This document shows positions 28,055-39,445 of a DNA stretch of 64,000 bases, in pieces; the stretch's first letter is position 1; each line of letters opens with the position of its first letter. The notes beneath the pieces are model-generated. The model was not told the origin of the DNA and ran no database searches. It saw nothing but the letters and a program-made list of their open reading frames with translations. Position numbers and translations under genes: made by a program. Source of the DNA: Candidatus Fukatsuia endosymbiont of Tuberolachnus salignus (GTDB lineage Bacteria; Pseudomonadota; Gammaproteobacteria; Enterobacterales; Enterobacteriaceae); assembly GCF_964030845.1 (NCBI RefSeq), contig NZ_OZ034983.1, forward strand, positions 1,426,001 through 1,490,000. The letters are read 5' to 3'.

Positions 28055-30412
28055 TCACTCTTTTAAGGGGATAGGCTGTGCACCAAAAGGAGGATTTTGC
28101 AATGCTAAAGTTAAAACATCGTCGATAGCTTTCACTGGATGGATACTGAGGTCAGCGATCACATTATTGGGAATTTCCTCCAGGTCACGTTTGTTTTCAT
28201 CCGGAATCAATACTGTTTTGATGCCACCACGGTGCGCTGCCAGTAATTTTTCTTTTAAACCACCGATAGGCAATACCTGACCTCGTAATGTGATCTCACC
28301 CGTCATCGCAACATCCGCACGTACTGGATTACCAGTCAGGCAAGAAACCAACGCTGTACACATCGCGATACCAGCACTTGGGCCATCCTTTGGGGTCGCC
28401 CCTTCTGGAACATGTACATGAATATCGCGTTTTTCGTGAAAATCAGCGGCGATACCCAGTTTGTCAGCACGGGCGCGTACCACCGTTAATGCCGCTTGAA
28501 TGGATTCTTGCATCACTTCACCCAGTGAACCGGTGTAACTGAGTTTACCCTTCCCTGGAACGCTGGCTGTTTCGATAGTGAGTAAATCGCCTCCCATTTC
28601 TGTCCAGGCGAGTCCGGTCACTTGTCCGATTCGATTTTCTGTATCCGCTCTGCCATAGTCAACTTTTTGCACACCGAGGAAATCTTTCAGATTATCCCCG
28701 TTGATTTCAATCTGTTTGAGAGGTTTTTCCATCAACAGCTTTTTCACCGCTTTGCGGCACAGTTTGGAGATTTCACGTTCCAGACCACGCACGCCTGCTT
28801 CTCGGGTGTAAAAACGGATAATGTTGATAATGGCACTGTCTTCGATCGTCAATTCAGCTTTTTTAACCGCATTGCGTTCAAATTGTTTTGGCAGTAGATG
28901 CTGTTTGGCAATATTGAGTTTTTCATCTTCGGTATAACCAGAAAGGCGGATCACTTCCATACGATCCAACAGTGGCGCAGGAATATTCATTGAATTAGAG
29001 GTTGCCACAAACATTACATCAGACAGATCGTAATCGACTTCAAGATAGTGGTCGTTAAACGCCACATTTTGTTCTGGATCAAGCACCTCTAATAACGCCG
29101 AAGCTGGATCACCACGCATATCAGCAGCCATTTTATCGATTTCATCCAATAGAAAAAGCGGGTTTTTCACCTTTACTTTAGCCATTTTCTGAATCAGTTT
29201 ACCGGGCATGGAACCAATATAAGTCCTGCGATGGCCACGTATTTCAGCTTCATCACGCACGCCCCCTAGTGCCATACGCACATATTTACGGCCAGTCGCT
29301 TGGGCGATAGATTGACCGAGAGAGGTTTTGCCCACTCCCGGCGGGCCGACCAAACAGAGAATGGGACCTTTTATCTTATTGACACGGCTTTGTACGGCGA
29401 GATATTCCAAAATGCGTTCTTTAACTCGCTCCAAACCATAATGATCGGTGTCCAACACTTGTTCTGCTTTAACCAAATCCTTTTTAACCTTACTGCGACT
29501 ATTCCAGGGTACTTGCAACATCCAATCAATGTAACCGCGTACGACTGTTGCTTCTGCCGACATCGGTGACATCATTCTCAGCTTTTGCAACTCAGTTTCG
29601 GTTTTTTCACGTGCATCTTGTGGCATTTTTGCCGCTTCAATTTTACGTTTTAGCATCTCCTGTTCATCAGGAGCATCATCCATCTCTCCTAATTCTTTCT
29701 GAATCGCCTTCATTTGTTCATTGAGATAGTATTCACGCTGGCTTTTTTCCATCTGTTTTTTTACACGGCTACGGATGCGTCTTTCAACCTGTAACAGATC
29801 GATTTCTGATTCCATCATTGCCAGTAAATATTCAAGACGCTCAGTCACTGAAAACATCTCAAGTACAGCCTGCTTGTCAGTTAACTTCAATGGCATATGA
29901 GCAGCAATAGTATCAGCAAGGCGCGCTGCATCTTCGATACTGTTTAAAGAGATTAAAACTTCAGGAGGAATTTTTTTATTAAGTTTTATGTAACCTTCAA
30001 ATTGATTAATGGCTGTGCGCATCAAAACCTCTTGTTCGCGCTCATCCATCAATGCCGGTTTCAGATATTCAGCAAATGCTGCAAAATGCTCACCGCTATC
30101 TGAAAGTGTCGTAATATTCGCTCGCTGTAATCCTTCTACCAGTACTTTTACCGTGCCATCGGGCAATTTCAGCATTTGTAAAATAGAAGCTACGGTACCA
30201 ACAGAAAATAGATCCTTGATGCAGGGTTCGTCCGTTGAAGCTTCTTTTTGTGCAACTAACATGATTTTTTTATCACGATCCATCGCAGCTTCTAGGCAGC
30301 GAATCGATTTTTCTCGACCCACAAACAGTGGGATCACCATATGGGGGTAAACCACCATATCACGCAATGGCAATACAGGGATTTTTATGCGTTCAGAACG
30401 CTCAGGGTTCAT
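28055..30412 (-). CDS. lon: ATP-dependent protease Lon
   Basis: The ATG at 30412 gives 785 residues starting [20 protein letters not shown], against 784 in E. coli; an ATG 17 codons upstream lacks support. Lon is the cytosolic hexameric AAA+ protease that degrades misfolded proteins and regulators such as SulA. The N-terminal substrate domain is followed by the ATPase (Walker [13 protein letters not shown], Walker [12 protein letters not shown]) and the protease domain with the catalytic Ser in [12 protein letters not shown] and Lys in [13 protein letters not shown]. It stands in the enteric clpX-lon order with 180 bases between for its own heat-shock promoter. Confidence 0.97.
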   Translation of the reverse strand: MNPERSERIKIPVLPLRDMVVYPHMVIPLFVGREKSIRCLEAAMDRDKKIMLVAQKEASTDEPCIKDLFSVGTVASILQMLKLPDGTVKVLVEGLQRANITTLSDSGEHFAAFAEYLKPALMDEREQEVLMRTAINQFEGYIKLNKKIPPEVLISLNSIEDAARLADTIAAHMPLKLTDKQAVLEMFSVTERLEYLLAMMESEIDLLQVERRIRSRVKKQMEKSQREYYLNEQMKAIQKELGEMDDAPDEQEMLKRKIEAAKMPQDAREKTETELQKLRMMSPMSAEATVVRGYIDWMLQVPWNSRSKVKKDLVKAEQVLDTDHYGLERVKERILEYLAVQSRVNKIKGPILCLVGPPGVGKTSLGQSIAQATGRKYVRMALGGVRDEAEIRGHRRTYIGSMPGKLIQKMAKVKVKNPLFLLDEIDKMAADMRGDPASALLEVLDPEQNVAFNDHYLEVDYDLSDVMFVATSNSMNIPAPLLDRMEVIRLSGYTEDEKLNIAKQHLLPKQFERNAVKKAELTIEDSAIINIIRFYTREAGVRGLEREISKLCRKAVKKLLMEKPLKQIEINGDNLKDFLGVQKVDYGRADTENRIGQVTGLAWTEMGGDLLTIETASVPGKGKLSYTGSLGEVMQESIQAALTVVRARADKLGIAADFHEKRDIHVHVPEGATPKDGPSAGIAMCTALVSCLTGNPVRADVAMTGEITLRGQVLPIGGLKEKLLAAHRGGIKTVLIPDENKRDLEEIPNNVIADLSIHPVKAIDDVLTLALQNPPFGAQPIPLKE

Positions 30413-30541
30413 AGAACTCTCTCTTAGCTTATTGCCTGATTTATAAGAAATCTCATGAAACACGGGTCGTCACGAATTTCACTACATAGATTTCTGAGTA
30501 TATTGGGACGAAAACATGAGATTCAACAATAACGACGTGAG

Positions 30542-30574
30542 GAAAAAGAAACGGAGGATGAGATCCCCCGTTTT
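30542..30574 (-). terminator. Rho-independent terminator of clpX
   Basis: On the minus strand AACGGGGGAT/ATCCTCCGTT forms a stem with a three-base loop, followed by TCTTTTT. It sits about 20 bases after the clpX stop and before the lon promoter region. Confidence 0.7.
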
Positions 30575-30594
30575 ACATTAACTCTTTGGATTAA

Positions 30595-31869
30595 TTACTC
30601 ACCCATCGCTTGAGCTTCAGTATTACGGTAAATCAACAACGGAGAAGATTGACCAATGATAGCTGATTCATCCACTACTACTTTATCCACTATTTCCATT
30701 GATGGTAGATCGTACATAGTATCCAGTAATGCCGCTTCAACAATAGAACGCAAACCACGTGCGCCTGTTTTACGTGCCATTGCTTTTTTGGCAATCGCTA
30801 TCAATGCATCTTCACTGAACTCAAGCTCGACACCTTCCAGGTTGAACAGCGCTTGATATTGTTTTGTCAACGCATTTTTCGGCTCTTTTAAAATCTGAAT
30901 CAATGCATCTTCACTTAATTCACTGAGTGTTGCTACCACGGGCAAACGCCCTATAAACTCAGGAATTAAACCAAATTTAATCAAATCTTCTGGTTCGGCC
31001 TGTTTTAATAATTCACCTTCACTTGCCTTCTCAGATGCATTTTTCACCGTAGCGCCAAAACCAATACCGGTACCGGTATTCAGACGTTGACCGATAACTT
31101 TATCTAATCCGGCAAAAGCTCCACCGCAGATGAAAAGAATTTTTGAGGTGTCAACCTGTAAGAACTCCTGTTGTGGATGTTTACGCCCCCCCTGTGGGGG
31201 TACTGCCGCAACAGTGCCTTCGATCAGTTTCAACAGTGCTTGCTGCACACCTTCCCCGGAAACATCACGGGTTATTGATGGGTTGTCTGATTTACGTGAA
31301 ATTTTGTCAATTTCATCAATATAGACAATACCCCGCTGTGCTTTTTGTACATCGTAATCGCATTTTTGCAACAGTTTTTGTATAATATTTTCTACATCTT
31401 CCCCTACGTAACCAGCTTCAGTCAGGGTGGTCGCGTCTGCCATAGTAAAGGGCACATCCAAAAAACGCGCCAAGGTTTCTGCTAACAGGGTTTTGCCGCT
31501 ACCAGTAGGACCGATCAACAAAATATTGCTTTTACCTAGCTCAATGCCGTTGCCAGTATCACCGTTACGCAGGCGTTTGTAATGGTTGTACACCGCAACA
31601 GCCAATGCTTTTTTCGCCGGGTCCTGTCCGATAACATAGTCATCAAGATGATGGCGAATCTCCCGTGGTGTCGGCAACGCGCTTCGTTCTTTGTGTGGCG
31701 GAGCAATTTCTCTGATTTCCTGGCGAATGATGTCGTTACATAGATCGACACATTCGTTGCAAATATATACCGCTGGCCCAGCAATCAACTTAAGTACTTC
31801 ATCTTGATTCTTGCCACAGAAAGAGCAACATAGCAGCTTTCCCGACCCCCTTTTGCGCTTCTCTGTCAT
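30595..31869 (-). CDS. clpX: ClpX, ATPase subunit of ClpXP protease
   Basis: 424 residues from the second of two adjacent ATGs, equal to E. coli. ClpX unfolds tagged proteins and feeds them to ClpP. The zinc-binding domain ([11 protein letters not shown] and [10 protein letters not shown]) is followed by the AAA+ module: Walker [17 protein letters not shown], Walker [12 protein letters not shown], pore loop GYVGEDVE, and the IGF loop for ClpP docking ([10 protein letters not shown]). The [11 protein letters not shown] sensor-2 segment is intact. The gene is 274 bases downstream of clpP. Confidence 0.97.
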   Translation of the reverse strand: MTEKRKRGSGKLLCCSFCGKNQDEVLKLIAGPAVYICNECVDLCNDIIRQEIREIAPPHKERSALPTPREIRHHLDDYVIGQDPAKKALAVAVYNHYKRLRNGDTGNGIELGKSNILLIGPTGSGKTLLAETLARFLDVPFTMADATTLTEAGYVGEDVENIIQKLLQKCDYDVQKAQRGIVYIDEIDKISRKSDNPSITRDVSGEGVQQALLKLIEGTVAAVPPQGGRKHPQQEFLQVDTSKILFICGGAFAGLDKVIGQRLNTGTGIGFGATVKNASEKASEGELLKQAEPEDLIKFGLIPEFIGRLPVVATLSELSEDALIQILKEPKNALTKQYQALFNLEGVELEFSEDALIAIAKKAMARKTGARGLRSIVEAALLDTMYDLPSMEIVDKVVVDESAIIGQSSPLLIYRNTEAQAMGE

Positions 31870-32143
31870 CAATAAACCTCTTCTTTTTTTTAGTCCCTAC
31901 CACCGCAGAATAAACACCGCAGCAAAGTAATCGTTCAAATTATCATTTAATATTGCATTATCACAAAGCATGACGGCTAATCCTGCTGATACCGCTCAAA
32001 TAACCCGCGATTTGTACTGGAAAGTACTTGTACCACAACATTTTTACTGCAGTATATCGGATCGCCGAAATAAATCGTTGGTCAGGGTGCCATAATACAC
32101 AACACATACGTAGCGGATCATACCTTGTAACAGCCGAAGAAGA

Positions 32144-32812
32144 TTATTTTTTACTTTTTTTGACACTATTGGTTCTACTAGTGTCAGGTAAAGCTCGATG
32201 ATCTAATACACTGTCTATTAAACCGTATTTTACTGATTCTTCAGCAGACAAAAAGTGGTCACGTTCTGTATCTTTTTCTATTGTTTTAAGTGTTTTACCT
32301 GTGTGTTTCGCCATAAGTTCATTCATGCGTGTTTTTACTTTTAAAATTTCTTGAGCATGAATTTCTATATCGCTGGCTTGACCTTGATAACCACCCAACG
32401 GTTGGTGAATCATCACACGAGAATTGGGTAAACAATAACGTTTGCCTTTTGCTCCAGCGGTCAACAGGAAAGCGCCCATTGAGCACGCTTGCCCGATACA
32501 CATGGTACTGACATCAGGTTTGATAAACTGCATGGTGTCATAAATAGACATCCCCGCCGTAATTACGCCGCCTGGTGAGTTGATATACAGAAAAATATCC
32601 TTTTCTGGATTTTCGGCTTCCAAGAATAACATCTGAGCTACAATCAGATTGGCCATGTGATCTTCAACTTGACCGGTCAGAAAAATAACGCGTTCTTTCA
32701 ATAAACGCGAATAAATATCATAAGCACGTTCCCCACGCGAAGTCTGCTCTACAACCATTGGCACAAGAGCCATGTTCGGTACAAATTGATTTTGCTTTCT
32801 GTTGTACGACAT
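32144..32812 (-). CDS. clpP: ClpP, proteolytic subunit
   Basis: 222 residues against 207 in E. coli. ClpP is the tetradecameric serine peptidase chamber used by ClpX and ClpA. The catalytic Ser is in [11 protein letters not shown] (usually GQAASMG; the Ala-to-Cys change is next to the nucleophile), the His in [12 protein letters not shown], and the Asp in the [11 protein letters not shown] region. The N-terminal propeptide start [20 protein letters not shown] resembles the enteric one. A basic Ser-rich tail of about 15 residues ([15 protein letters not shown]) extends past the usual end. It follows tig as in other enterics. Confidence 0.96.
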   Translation of the reverse strand: MSYNRKQNQFVPNMALVPMVVEQTSRGERAYDIYSRLLKERVIFLTGQVEDHMANLIVAQMLFLEAENPEKDIFLYINSPGGVITAGMSIYDTMQFIKPDVSTMCIGQACSMGAFLLTAGAKGKRYCLPNSRVMIHQPLGGYQGQASDIEIHAQEILKVKTRMNELMAKHTGKTLKTIEKDTERDHFLSAEESVKYGLIDSVLDHRALPDTSRTNSVKKSKK

Positions 32813-32898
32813 TATCGTCTCCTAATAGAGTTTTAACACCACTAATCATCGATTCTACTTGAGATAATCAGCAATGACCAATGGTTAACGAGACAAAC

Positions 32899-32930
32899 AA
32901 AAAAACCCGGAACCAATGGCGACGGGCTTG
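32899..32930 (-). terminator. Rho-independent terminator of tig
   Basis: On the minus strand AAGCCCG/CGGGTTT is followed by a run of seven T. It lies about 57 bases past the tig stop and before clpP. Confidence 0.65.
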
Positions 32931-32986
32931 ATGGGTTGAGTATTCATTTACACTAAATATTAATTAGTCAAATACATTAAAAAATA

Positions 32987-34288
32987 TTATACAACAGCAG
33001 ACGGATTCATCAGTTGACTGAAGGTGGTTACCTTTTCGCTTACTTTGGCTGTAGCCAGGATCGTCTCTACTACTTTTTCTTCCAGAACCACATTACGCAT
33101 ATTGTTTATAAATTCTTTCTGATTGCTATAAAAGCTAACGACTTGTTGTGGATCTTCATAGGCAGATGCCATTTCTTTAATCAATTCCTTGACACGATCT
33201 TCATCGGCTTTCAGCTCATTTTTTTGGATCACTTCAGCGAACAGTAAACCGGTAACAACTCTATTTTTAGCTTTGTCTTCAAACTGTTTGCGTTGTTCTG
33301 ATGTCACTTGCTTGGCATCACCGCCAAATTGTACGAATTGCTCGATAAGAGAATCAACCTCGCTGGCAATCAAAGTTTTTGGAACTTCAATCTTATTTGC
33401 CTTAGCCAATTCCTCGATAACTTTAGCCTTAACACGGCTACGTATCGTGCTTCTCAGCTCACGTTCCATATTTTTACGGACTTCAGCATGTAAACCAGTC
33501 AAAGAACCATCAGCTACGCCGAAATCTTTAATGAATTGTTCCGTCAACTCTGGCAATTGCCGTCTTTCAACTTTTTTCAAGTCGATAGCAAATTCAGCTA
33601 ATTTACCTTTCAGATTTTCAACATGATAATCTTCAGGGAAATTCACTTTTATGGTAAATTTTTCGTCGACTTTACGACCGATGATACTTTCAGCAAAGCC
33701 TGGGATCATGTCATTTTCACCGATCACTAATAGGAAACCAGATGCATGTCCCCCCTCAAACTCTGTGCCGTCAATAGAACCGGTAAAGTCAAGTGTGACC
33801 TGATCTTCCGCCTGTACAGCCGCTTTTGTTTCTTGCCAACGTGCTTGTTGTTTACGCAAAGTTTCTAACATATTATCAACATCTGCATTACTGATGGTAA
33901 CAATCGGTTGTTCTATTGTAATGTTTTCTAGACCTTTCAGCTCAATAACCGGACAGACTTCAAATTCTACTGAATAAGTAAAATCTTGTCCCTTTTTGTA
34001 TTCACCTGGAAAATAAGTCGGTGAACCAATAGGGTTGATGTTTTCTTGATCAAACGCCTCAACAAAATGGCGAGACATCAGCTTACTGAGTACATCCTGA
34101 GAAACAGAAAAACCGAAATGCCGTTCGACAATATTCATTGGTACCTTTCCTTTACGGAAACCATCGATACGAACAGTCTTAGCCCTATTAGCCAGCTCGC
34201 TTTGTACTGCTTTTTCAATATCACCAGCAATAATCGTAATGGTCATGCGCCGCCCAAGTCCTTGAGTGGTTTCAACAGAAACTTGCAT
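32987..34288 (-). CDS. tig: Trigger factor
   Basis: 433 residues from the ATG at 34288 ([20 protein letters not shown]), against 432 in E. coli; GAGG lies about 10 bases upstream, and the longer frame from 34324 is not needed. Trigger factor binds ribosomal protein L23 through [14 protein letters not shown] (canonical FRKGKVP loop) and shelters nascent chains. The middle peptidyl-prolyl isomerase domain (about 150-245: [20 protein letters not shown]) and the C-terminal chaperone arms are complete. It heads the tig-clpP-clpX-lon-ppiD block; bolA, upstream in E. coli, is absent. Confidence 0.97.
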   Translation of the reverse strand: MQVSVETTQGLGRRMTITIIAGDIEKAVQSELANRAKTVRIDGFRKGKVPMNIVERHFGFSVSQDVLSKLMSRHFVEAFDQENINPIGSPTYFPGEYKKGQDFTYSVEFEVCPVIELKGLENITIEQPIVTISNADVDNMLETLRKQQARWQETKAAVQAEDQVTLDFTGSIDGTEFEGGHASGFLLVIGENDMIPGFAESIIGRKVDEKFTIKVNFPEDYHVENLKGKLAEFAIDLKKVERRQLPELTEQFIKDFGVADGSLTGLHAEVRKNMERELRSTIRSRVKAKVIEELAKANKIEVPKTLIASEVDSLIEQFVQFGGDAKQVTSEQRKQFEDKAKNRVVTGLLFAEVIQKNELKADEDRVKELIKEMASAYEDPQQVVSFYSNQKEFINNMRNVVLEEKVVETILATAKVSEKVTTFSQLMNPSAVV

Positions 34289-34671
34289 CTTGCTTACCTC
34301 AAAAATATTACAGTGTTCGGTCAACTACAGAATCCTACATAAAAACAACAATATAAGCTAACATTGTCAGCGTTTTCTAAGAACTGAGACAACCACATGA
34401 CAAAACCGAGTGTCCCAGATATCAGAAGTCTCCCGAAACTATTTTGGAAAAATAAAACGCGCCATTATAGCGAGGTGTGAGATATGAGTCGAGCAACCTG
34501 GTAGATTTCACAACGTAGTCTATTCAATAACTGAGCAGCCAATCGGTTTAGCGTCAGTTTGGCCAAGCGATTCCATATTGAATTAACGTGGTTCTCGTCA
34601 ATAAAAACAATTCTTGCTATTTACCTGTTTACTTTGAGGGGAGGCTGAATGGTAAACTAATGACTTCAGGC

Positions 34672-34743
34672 AGTAAATGAACATATTGAGCACATTTTTA
34701 ACGAAGTATCAGCGAATACAATAGATTTCGAACAGGTTCTAAG
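34672..34743 (+). repeat. Miniature inverted-repeat family 1, right half
   Basis: ACGAAGTATCAGCGAATACA then ATAGATTTCGAACAGGTTCT matches the right half of the copy at 59047-59198. The left end is not found. It stands directly before the plsC ribosome binding site. Confidence 0.7.
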
Positions 34744-34751
34744 AGGAAGTT

Positions 34752-35480
34752 ATGTTATTAGTTTTACGTCTGCTACTGGCGATTTTGTATTGTCTTCTTA
34801 TTTGTGTTTTTGGCTCCCTTTATTGTTTGTTTAGCCCACGGGATCCTCAGCATGTTGCTCGTTTTGGGCGCTTATTTGGTCGGATGTCAACGCTGTTTGG
34901 TATCACCGTAGAACAACGTATGCCACAAGGAGCCGCTCAGTGTAACAATTGTATCTACATTGCTAATCACCAGAATAACTATGATATGGTCACTACGGCA
35001 AAAGTCACCCCTCTTGGTAGTGTCACCGTCGGCAAAAAAAGTTTGCTGTGGATCCCCTTATTTGGGCCAATATATTGGTTAACCGGTAATTTACTGATAG
35101 ATCGTGACAATCGGACGAGGGCGCACGGCACCATAGCTCAAGTGGTGGATCAAGTTAAAAAAAGAAAGCTTTCCATTTTGATGTTTCCTGAAGGAACCCG
35201 TAGTCGTGGGCGAGGCCTGCTACCCTTCAAAACTGGCGCTTTCCATGCCGCCATTGCTGCCGGTGTGCCTATTGTGCCAATTTGTGTTTCCAATACTCAT
35301 GGTAACATTAATTTAAATCGCTGGTCTAATGGGCGGGTGATCGTTGAAATCATGCCGCCGATTGATACACGTTGTTACAGTAAGGAGCAGGTACGTGAAC
35401 TAACTGATCATTGCCGTAATCTCATGTTACTAAAAATAAAGCAATTAGATGAAGAAATAGCGGCACAGACCCCGCTGTAA
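34752..35480 (+). CDS. plsC: 1-acyl-sn-glycerol-3-phosphate acyltransferase
   Basis: 242 residues against 245 in E. coli. PlsC adds the second acyl chain to make phosphatidic acid at the inner membrane. An N-terminal hydrophobic segment (LVLRLLLAILYCLLICVFG) precedes the acyltransferase motifs: NHQNNYDM (His-X4-Asp), GNLLIDRDNR, MFPEGTRSRGRGLLPF and VPIVPICVSN. AGAGGAAGTT precedes the ATG. In E. coli the neighbour is parC; here plsC stands alone behind a miniature element. Confidence 0.95.
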   Translation: MLLVLRLLLAILYCLLICVFGSLYCLFSPRDPQHVARFGRLFGRMSTLFGITVEQRMPQGAAQCNNCIYIANHQNNYDMVTTAKVTPLGSVTVGKKSLLWIPLFGPIYWLTGNLLIDRDNRTRAHGTIAQVVDQVKKRKLSILMFPEGTRSRGRGLLPFKTGAFHAAIAAGVPIVPICVSNTHGNINLNRWSNGRVIVEIMPPIDTRCYSKEQVRELTDHCRNLMLLKIKQLDEEIAAQTPL

Positions 35481-35653
35481 ACAAGTAATATTTTTTCCCG
35501 TTCATCATTTCTCTCGTGGAATGAACTACTGCTATTTCTCTACAAAATATAAATTAGTATAAAATATTATAATTTATAATATTTTATATGATAATTTCAA
35601 TATTAATATGTAAATTATAGGCTTGAAAAATAAAAATAAATCACGAGGGAAAT

Positions 35654-37476
35654 ATGTCTAATAAAAATAAGAGTCGAATTATACAAAATTTATTAAAAAA
35701 AACTAACGGAATCAGGGTAGTCAATGATTCTATTGCCGAGGTGAAAATCACAAATGATCATGCTTTTTATAAATTAATTTGCGAAAAAGCAGCTCATTTC
35801 GATTATTCAGTTAAACAGTTCAATTTATTGTATTTTAACATTTATGAAGAAATGATGAAAAGATCTTTTACTATTCTGGAAATAAATAATCACTGTGAAA
35901 TAAATAATATTCCAGTATTTAATATGGATGAGCTACTGACTTTAATACCGAAAGAAACTAGAAAAAATTATATTGATTATCAAAGGAATACAATAAGAAA
36001 TGATCAACATGAATATCTTTCCAATAAAGTGAATATTGTGGCTTCCTATATAGAGATAGAGGCAGAGTCAATAGCTAATTGTAGCCATCAAGATTATATT
36101 GTTGATTCTGATATTTATTATAAGTTTATCTATAAAAAGCTTTGTAATAGTGAATATACATACACCGAATACAATACATTGTATGAGGGGATCTCTGAAG
36201 AGTTGGTGCATACTAATCTTGATATTGACGAAATTATAAAAAGATATGATGAATATGGTATTACACCGCCAACAGAGGATGAATTAAAAGGATTAGTAAA
36301 AAACAGGAAGACACCCGATCGGGCAATCACTTTAAGAAGAAAATAATCTTAGATTTTCAAGGAAGAATCAATATAAAAATTGATGGAACAAGTGATGATC
36401 CTACGGTTGTTACAGGCACTAACGAATTAAATTTTAATATTGATCTATTTCATAATAGATCTTCTGAAAATTCCCAAGATAAAAATAGAGAGGGCATCCT
36501 CAATAATAAAGAGCTTCTAAAGGCATTAGAAAATACGGTAAAAACATTCAATGATGTTTTTGGAATAAAAAAGGACAATAACCCATTTAAAGTCTATGGA
36601 AATATTGCTAATTTCAGACTGTTTTTATTTGAAGATTCTGCAATTTATCAAGATTATTTAAACCTTACCTATGATGATACTATTTCTGGTTTTGATTTAA
36701 CGGAAATATCTGATAACAATTATATTAGCAACATGTATTTGTATTATGGCAACGTCCAGTGTGATGCTAATGGAGAATGGGATTACTGGCGTTATAACTA
36801 TATTATAAAACACGAGTTTATTCATGCATTAACCTTTTGCTTGACGGCTAGGCTAGATATTGGAAAAGTTCTCATGAAAGGTTTAGCAGAATATACTACA
36901 CTTCTGACAGAAGGGGACAACATCGCTGATTTTACAAATCTGGTTGAAGATGAATATAAAAATTATTCTTTAGAGAAAATAATCAAAGGAAAGATTGATC
37001 CTTATAAAACAGGTATCACGGTCATTGCCTATCTTGAACAGAATTACCCAGACTTTATGGACAACTTGCTTTACGCTGCAACAGAAGATGGAAAAACGCT
37101 GGATGGTCACCTTTATTTTAAGCAAATGATGCAGGATATTTATGACAGTGAAGCAGATAAAATTCAACATGGAGGAGGATTTTCACATTGGGTACAAACC
37201 AGCTCACAGGTAAAAGGTAATGTTACTGTGTCATCCAGTGATAACAGGGTGCCCGTGCCACAACCCCTGTTAATAACGCAAAAAGTTGACCCACAACCGG
37301 GTAGTGAAGATCTTTTAAGCAATGAGTATTTTTCAGGCATGCTCGTGGAACAGTCAGATTCGTCTACTCCTACTTACTATAATACCCGGTTACCACGGGC
37401 AGATGTCTCTCGTCTAATGAACTCAATGCATCATTTTCCTGACAAAGAACCACAGGGTTCCTATGCCAGTTTCTGA
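35654..37476 (+). pseudogene. Secreted-type gluzincin metallopeptidase (collagenase M9-like), frameshifted
   Basis: The first frame (230 residues, stop at 36346) and a second frame, open from 36253 to 37476, fit one protein of about 607 residues. The second frame has the zinc site KHEFIHALTF and, 24 residues on, KGLAEYTTLL, the HExxH ... GLAEY layout of M9-type collagenases. The first frame holds two diverged repeats of about 65 residues (FYKLICEKAAHFDYSVKQFN / YYKFIYKKLCNSEYTYTEYN). The frames switch by -1 within 36253-36346, where there are runs of six A (36298-36303) and four A (36340-36343). No signal peptide is visible at the N-terminus. Very AT-rich against its neighbours, so it may be acquired. 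The family placement is inferred from the motifs only. Confidence 0.6.
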
Positions 37477-38137
37477 GCGTGAGCGGTAGCTTGATCAACG
37501 AAGAGATCACTGGGGCGTACACCAGTGTAGAGTGCAAATTGCTCTCGTGCTTGAATAGCGATCACTTCGCTGCCACTGATGATACGCTTATTATGTTGTC
37601 CAGCGTAGCTGAGCAACGGCGTTTCGTTAGCAACCATATCAAAGATTGTCTGTGCATTCTTCATCGTCAGCTCGGTAAAAGCCAATGATGTTGCTGTTGT
37701 ACTGGTTGCCATCCCCATAGGGGTAGCATTTATCAACATCTCGGCAGTCAGAGCCCCCACCTCTGGCTGCCATTGATAATTGTAATGTTGTGCCAAGGTC
37801 TTCCCCGTTGATTGATTGCGCGCAACAATGTGTCCTCGCCTGAAACCGCTATCTCGCAATGCCGCCGTCACCCAATCGCTTTGGCTGAATTATCCAATTG
37901 ATCTAAAAAAGGAATACAGCTTTCTTTAAATGGCATCGATACCGCGCAACCTCGGATACCTAGAGCGCGTATACCATTTACGGCAGCCTCGATATCGGTG
38001 GTGGTAAAGGCTTTGTAGATATAATTAAGCGCTAATTTTTCATAAAGAAAATTATGGAACCGGGTGCCGAAATTTCCTGGATTTCCAGCCAGGGAAATAC
38101 ATAACTGAGTATCTTTGTTGATATTAGTATTCATCAT
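37461..38137 (-). pseudogene. Shikimate-dehydrogenase-like protein (HI_0607 type), internally deleted
   Basis: The N-terminal part (from 38137: LCISLAGNPGNFGTRFHNFL, GIRGCAVSMPFKE) and the C-terminal part (MLINATPMGMA, ETPLLSYAGQ, SGSEVIAIQAREQFALYTGV) belong to the AroE-like family typified by Haemophilus HI_0607. Between SAKAIG and AALRDSGFRRGH about 80 residues are missing, including the nucleotide-binding glycine motif, and the first frame ends in a stop near 37870. It is a pseudogene by deletion plus frame loss. Its 3' end overlaps the metallopeptidase gene's end by 16 bases, tail to tail. Confidence 0.85.
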
Positions 38138-38243
38138 CGTTCCTTATTTGAGAAGGTATGTTTATTATAAGAGATGGAGTAGAATGCACTGTCATTGTAA
38201 TGCTACTTAATTTTTGACCTATTTTCATTAGGCTTATAAAAAT

Positions 38244-39236
38244 ATGAAGATTGTTTATTTCCATTTAGTATGTTGGCTATTTTATGGCCTTATTTCATAT
38301 TCTGCTCTTGCTATGCCTTGTCAAAGTGTATCGACGCCGGTCGAATATACAATATGTAATAATGATAATTTACGATGGTTAAATGATGTACTCTATGATA
38401 TTTACCAAAAAGTTCTTGTTAATAAAAATACACAAGAAGTTTACCAGCAACATTTAGATTGGTTGAAAGTACGTAATAGTTGTACCACTGATGGTTGCAT
38501 TGAACGGGCTTATTATCAGGGGATCGCTTTACTTTCCGATGTTGATGACAAATTTGACTGGGCAGGTAATTGGTGGAATTTAACCGCGACTAATGGCAGT
38601 GGTGGCAACATACAGATTAATGAAGTGAGCCAGTGGACAGCTTGTATGAACAGCAATATTTGGGCAGGAATTAATCATGGCAGCTATCGGGCTGAGATCC
38701 GGAAAACAGCAGGCTTAGGTATTGTTAATCATATCGCCGATACCAGCGATTGTCAGTTACTGTTGATCCCGCTGAAAAATGCTTCTATTGAGGTTTATAG
38801 CAATGCTGATTGGGGCTGTCAATTGTCGATGCCGAAAGATGTTTTTATTGACGGACATTATACTCATGCGGATAAAGATCCGCGGTCTGAAGCCACATTA
38901 TTTTCTCTTGGTATTTTTACTGAAGAATATTTGGATAAACTGTTCAAGCAATTGGTAAGTGATTACTATAGCCGTTTCGTTAAAACAGCAAATGTTTATG
39001 TTTACAGTAATGATTTGGATAATATGGGTGCGAAAGTATTGTCATTATGGGTGAGGGGGATGGCAAATAAACAGGCGGCGATTATTATGTATACGCCCGG
39101 TGGAAAAATATGGGCAGCCTGTGTTGAACCTGATCGTTTGGGAGAATTAAAGGTAAATTATTGGAGTAATGTTTCTACGGATAAAAATAAGATGCCAAAG
39201 ACATTGACCGTATGGCAGCAAAATTTTATCGATTAA
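38244..39236 (+). CDS. Secreted protein with LprI-like N-terminal domain
   Basis: 330 residues. A signal peptide (FHLVCWLFYGLISYSALA) is followed by a Cys-rich LprI/DUF1311-type domain at about 25-95: CQSVSTPVEYTICNN, WLKVRNSCTTDGCIERAYYQ. In mycobacterial LprI this domain binds lysozyme; in proteobacteria it is often attached to other periplasmic domains. The remaining 230 residues have no recognised family. A lysozyme-inhibitor or envelope role is inference. Base composition is like that of the neighbouring accessory genes, and it stands alone. Confidence 0.65.
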   Translation: MKIVYFHLVCWLFYGLISYSALAMPCQSVSTPVEYTICNNDNLRWLNDVLYDIYQKVLVNKNTQEVYQQHLDWLKVRNSCTTDGCIERAYYQGIALLSDVDDKFDWAGNWWNLTATNGSGGNIQINEVSQWTACMNSNIWAGINHGSYRAEIRKTAGLGIVNHIADTSDCQLLLIPLKNASIEVYSNADWGCQLSMPKDVFIDGHYTHADKDPRSEATLFSLGIFTEEYLDKLFKQLVSDYYSRFVKTANVYVYSNDLDNMGAKVLSLWVRGMANKQAAIIMYTPGGKIWAACVEPDRLGELKVNYWSNVSTDKNKMPKTLTVWQQNFID

Positions 39237-39445
39237 ATGGCAGCAAAGGATGTTGATTTTTGGAGCACGTTAAAAAATAGCAATGAGATAAAAATAAGGT
39301 AACTTGTTGATATAAAATATAGATATTCCATATAAAGTGACGAGGAGCCGAGCTAAAGAAAAAAAAGGTTATATTTTTCTTTTCCCTAACCCCCATTGTC
39401 GCAGATAATGGAATGCGTTGATGTCCAAAAATGGCGTAACATTAT

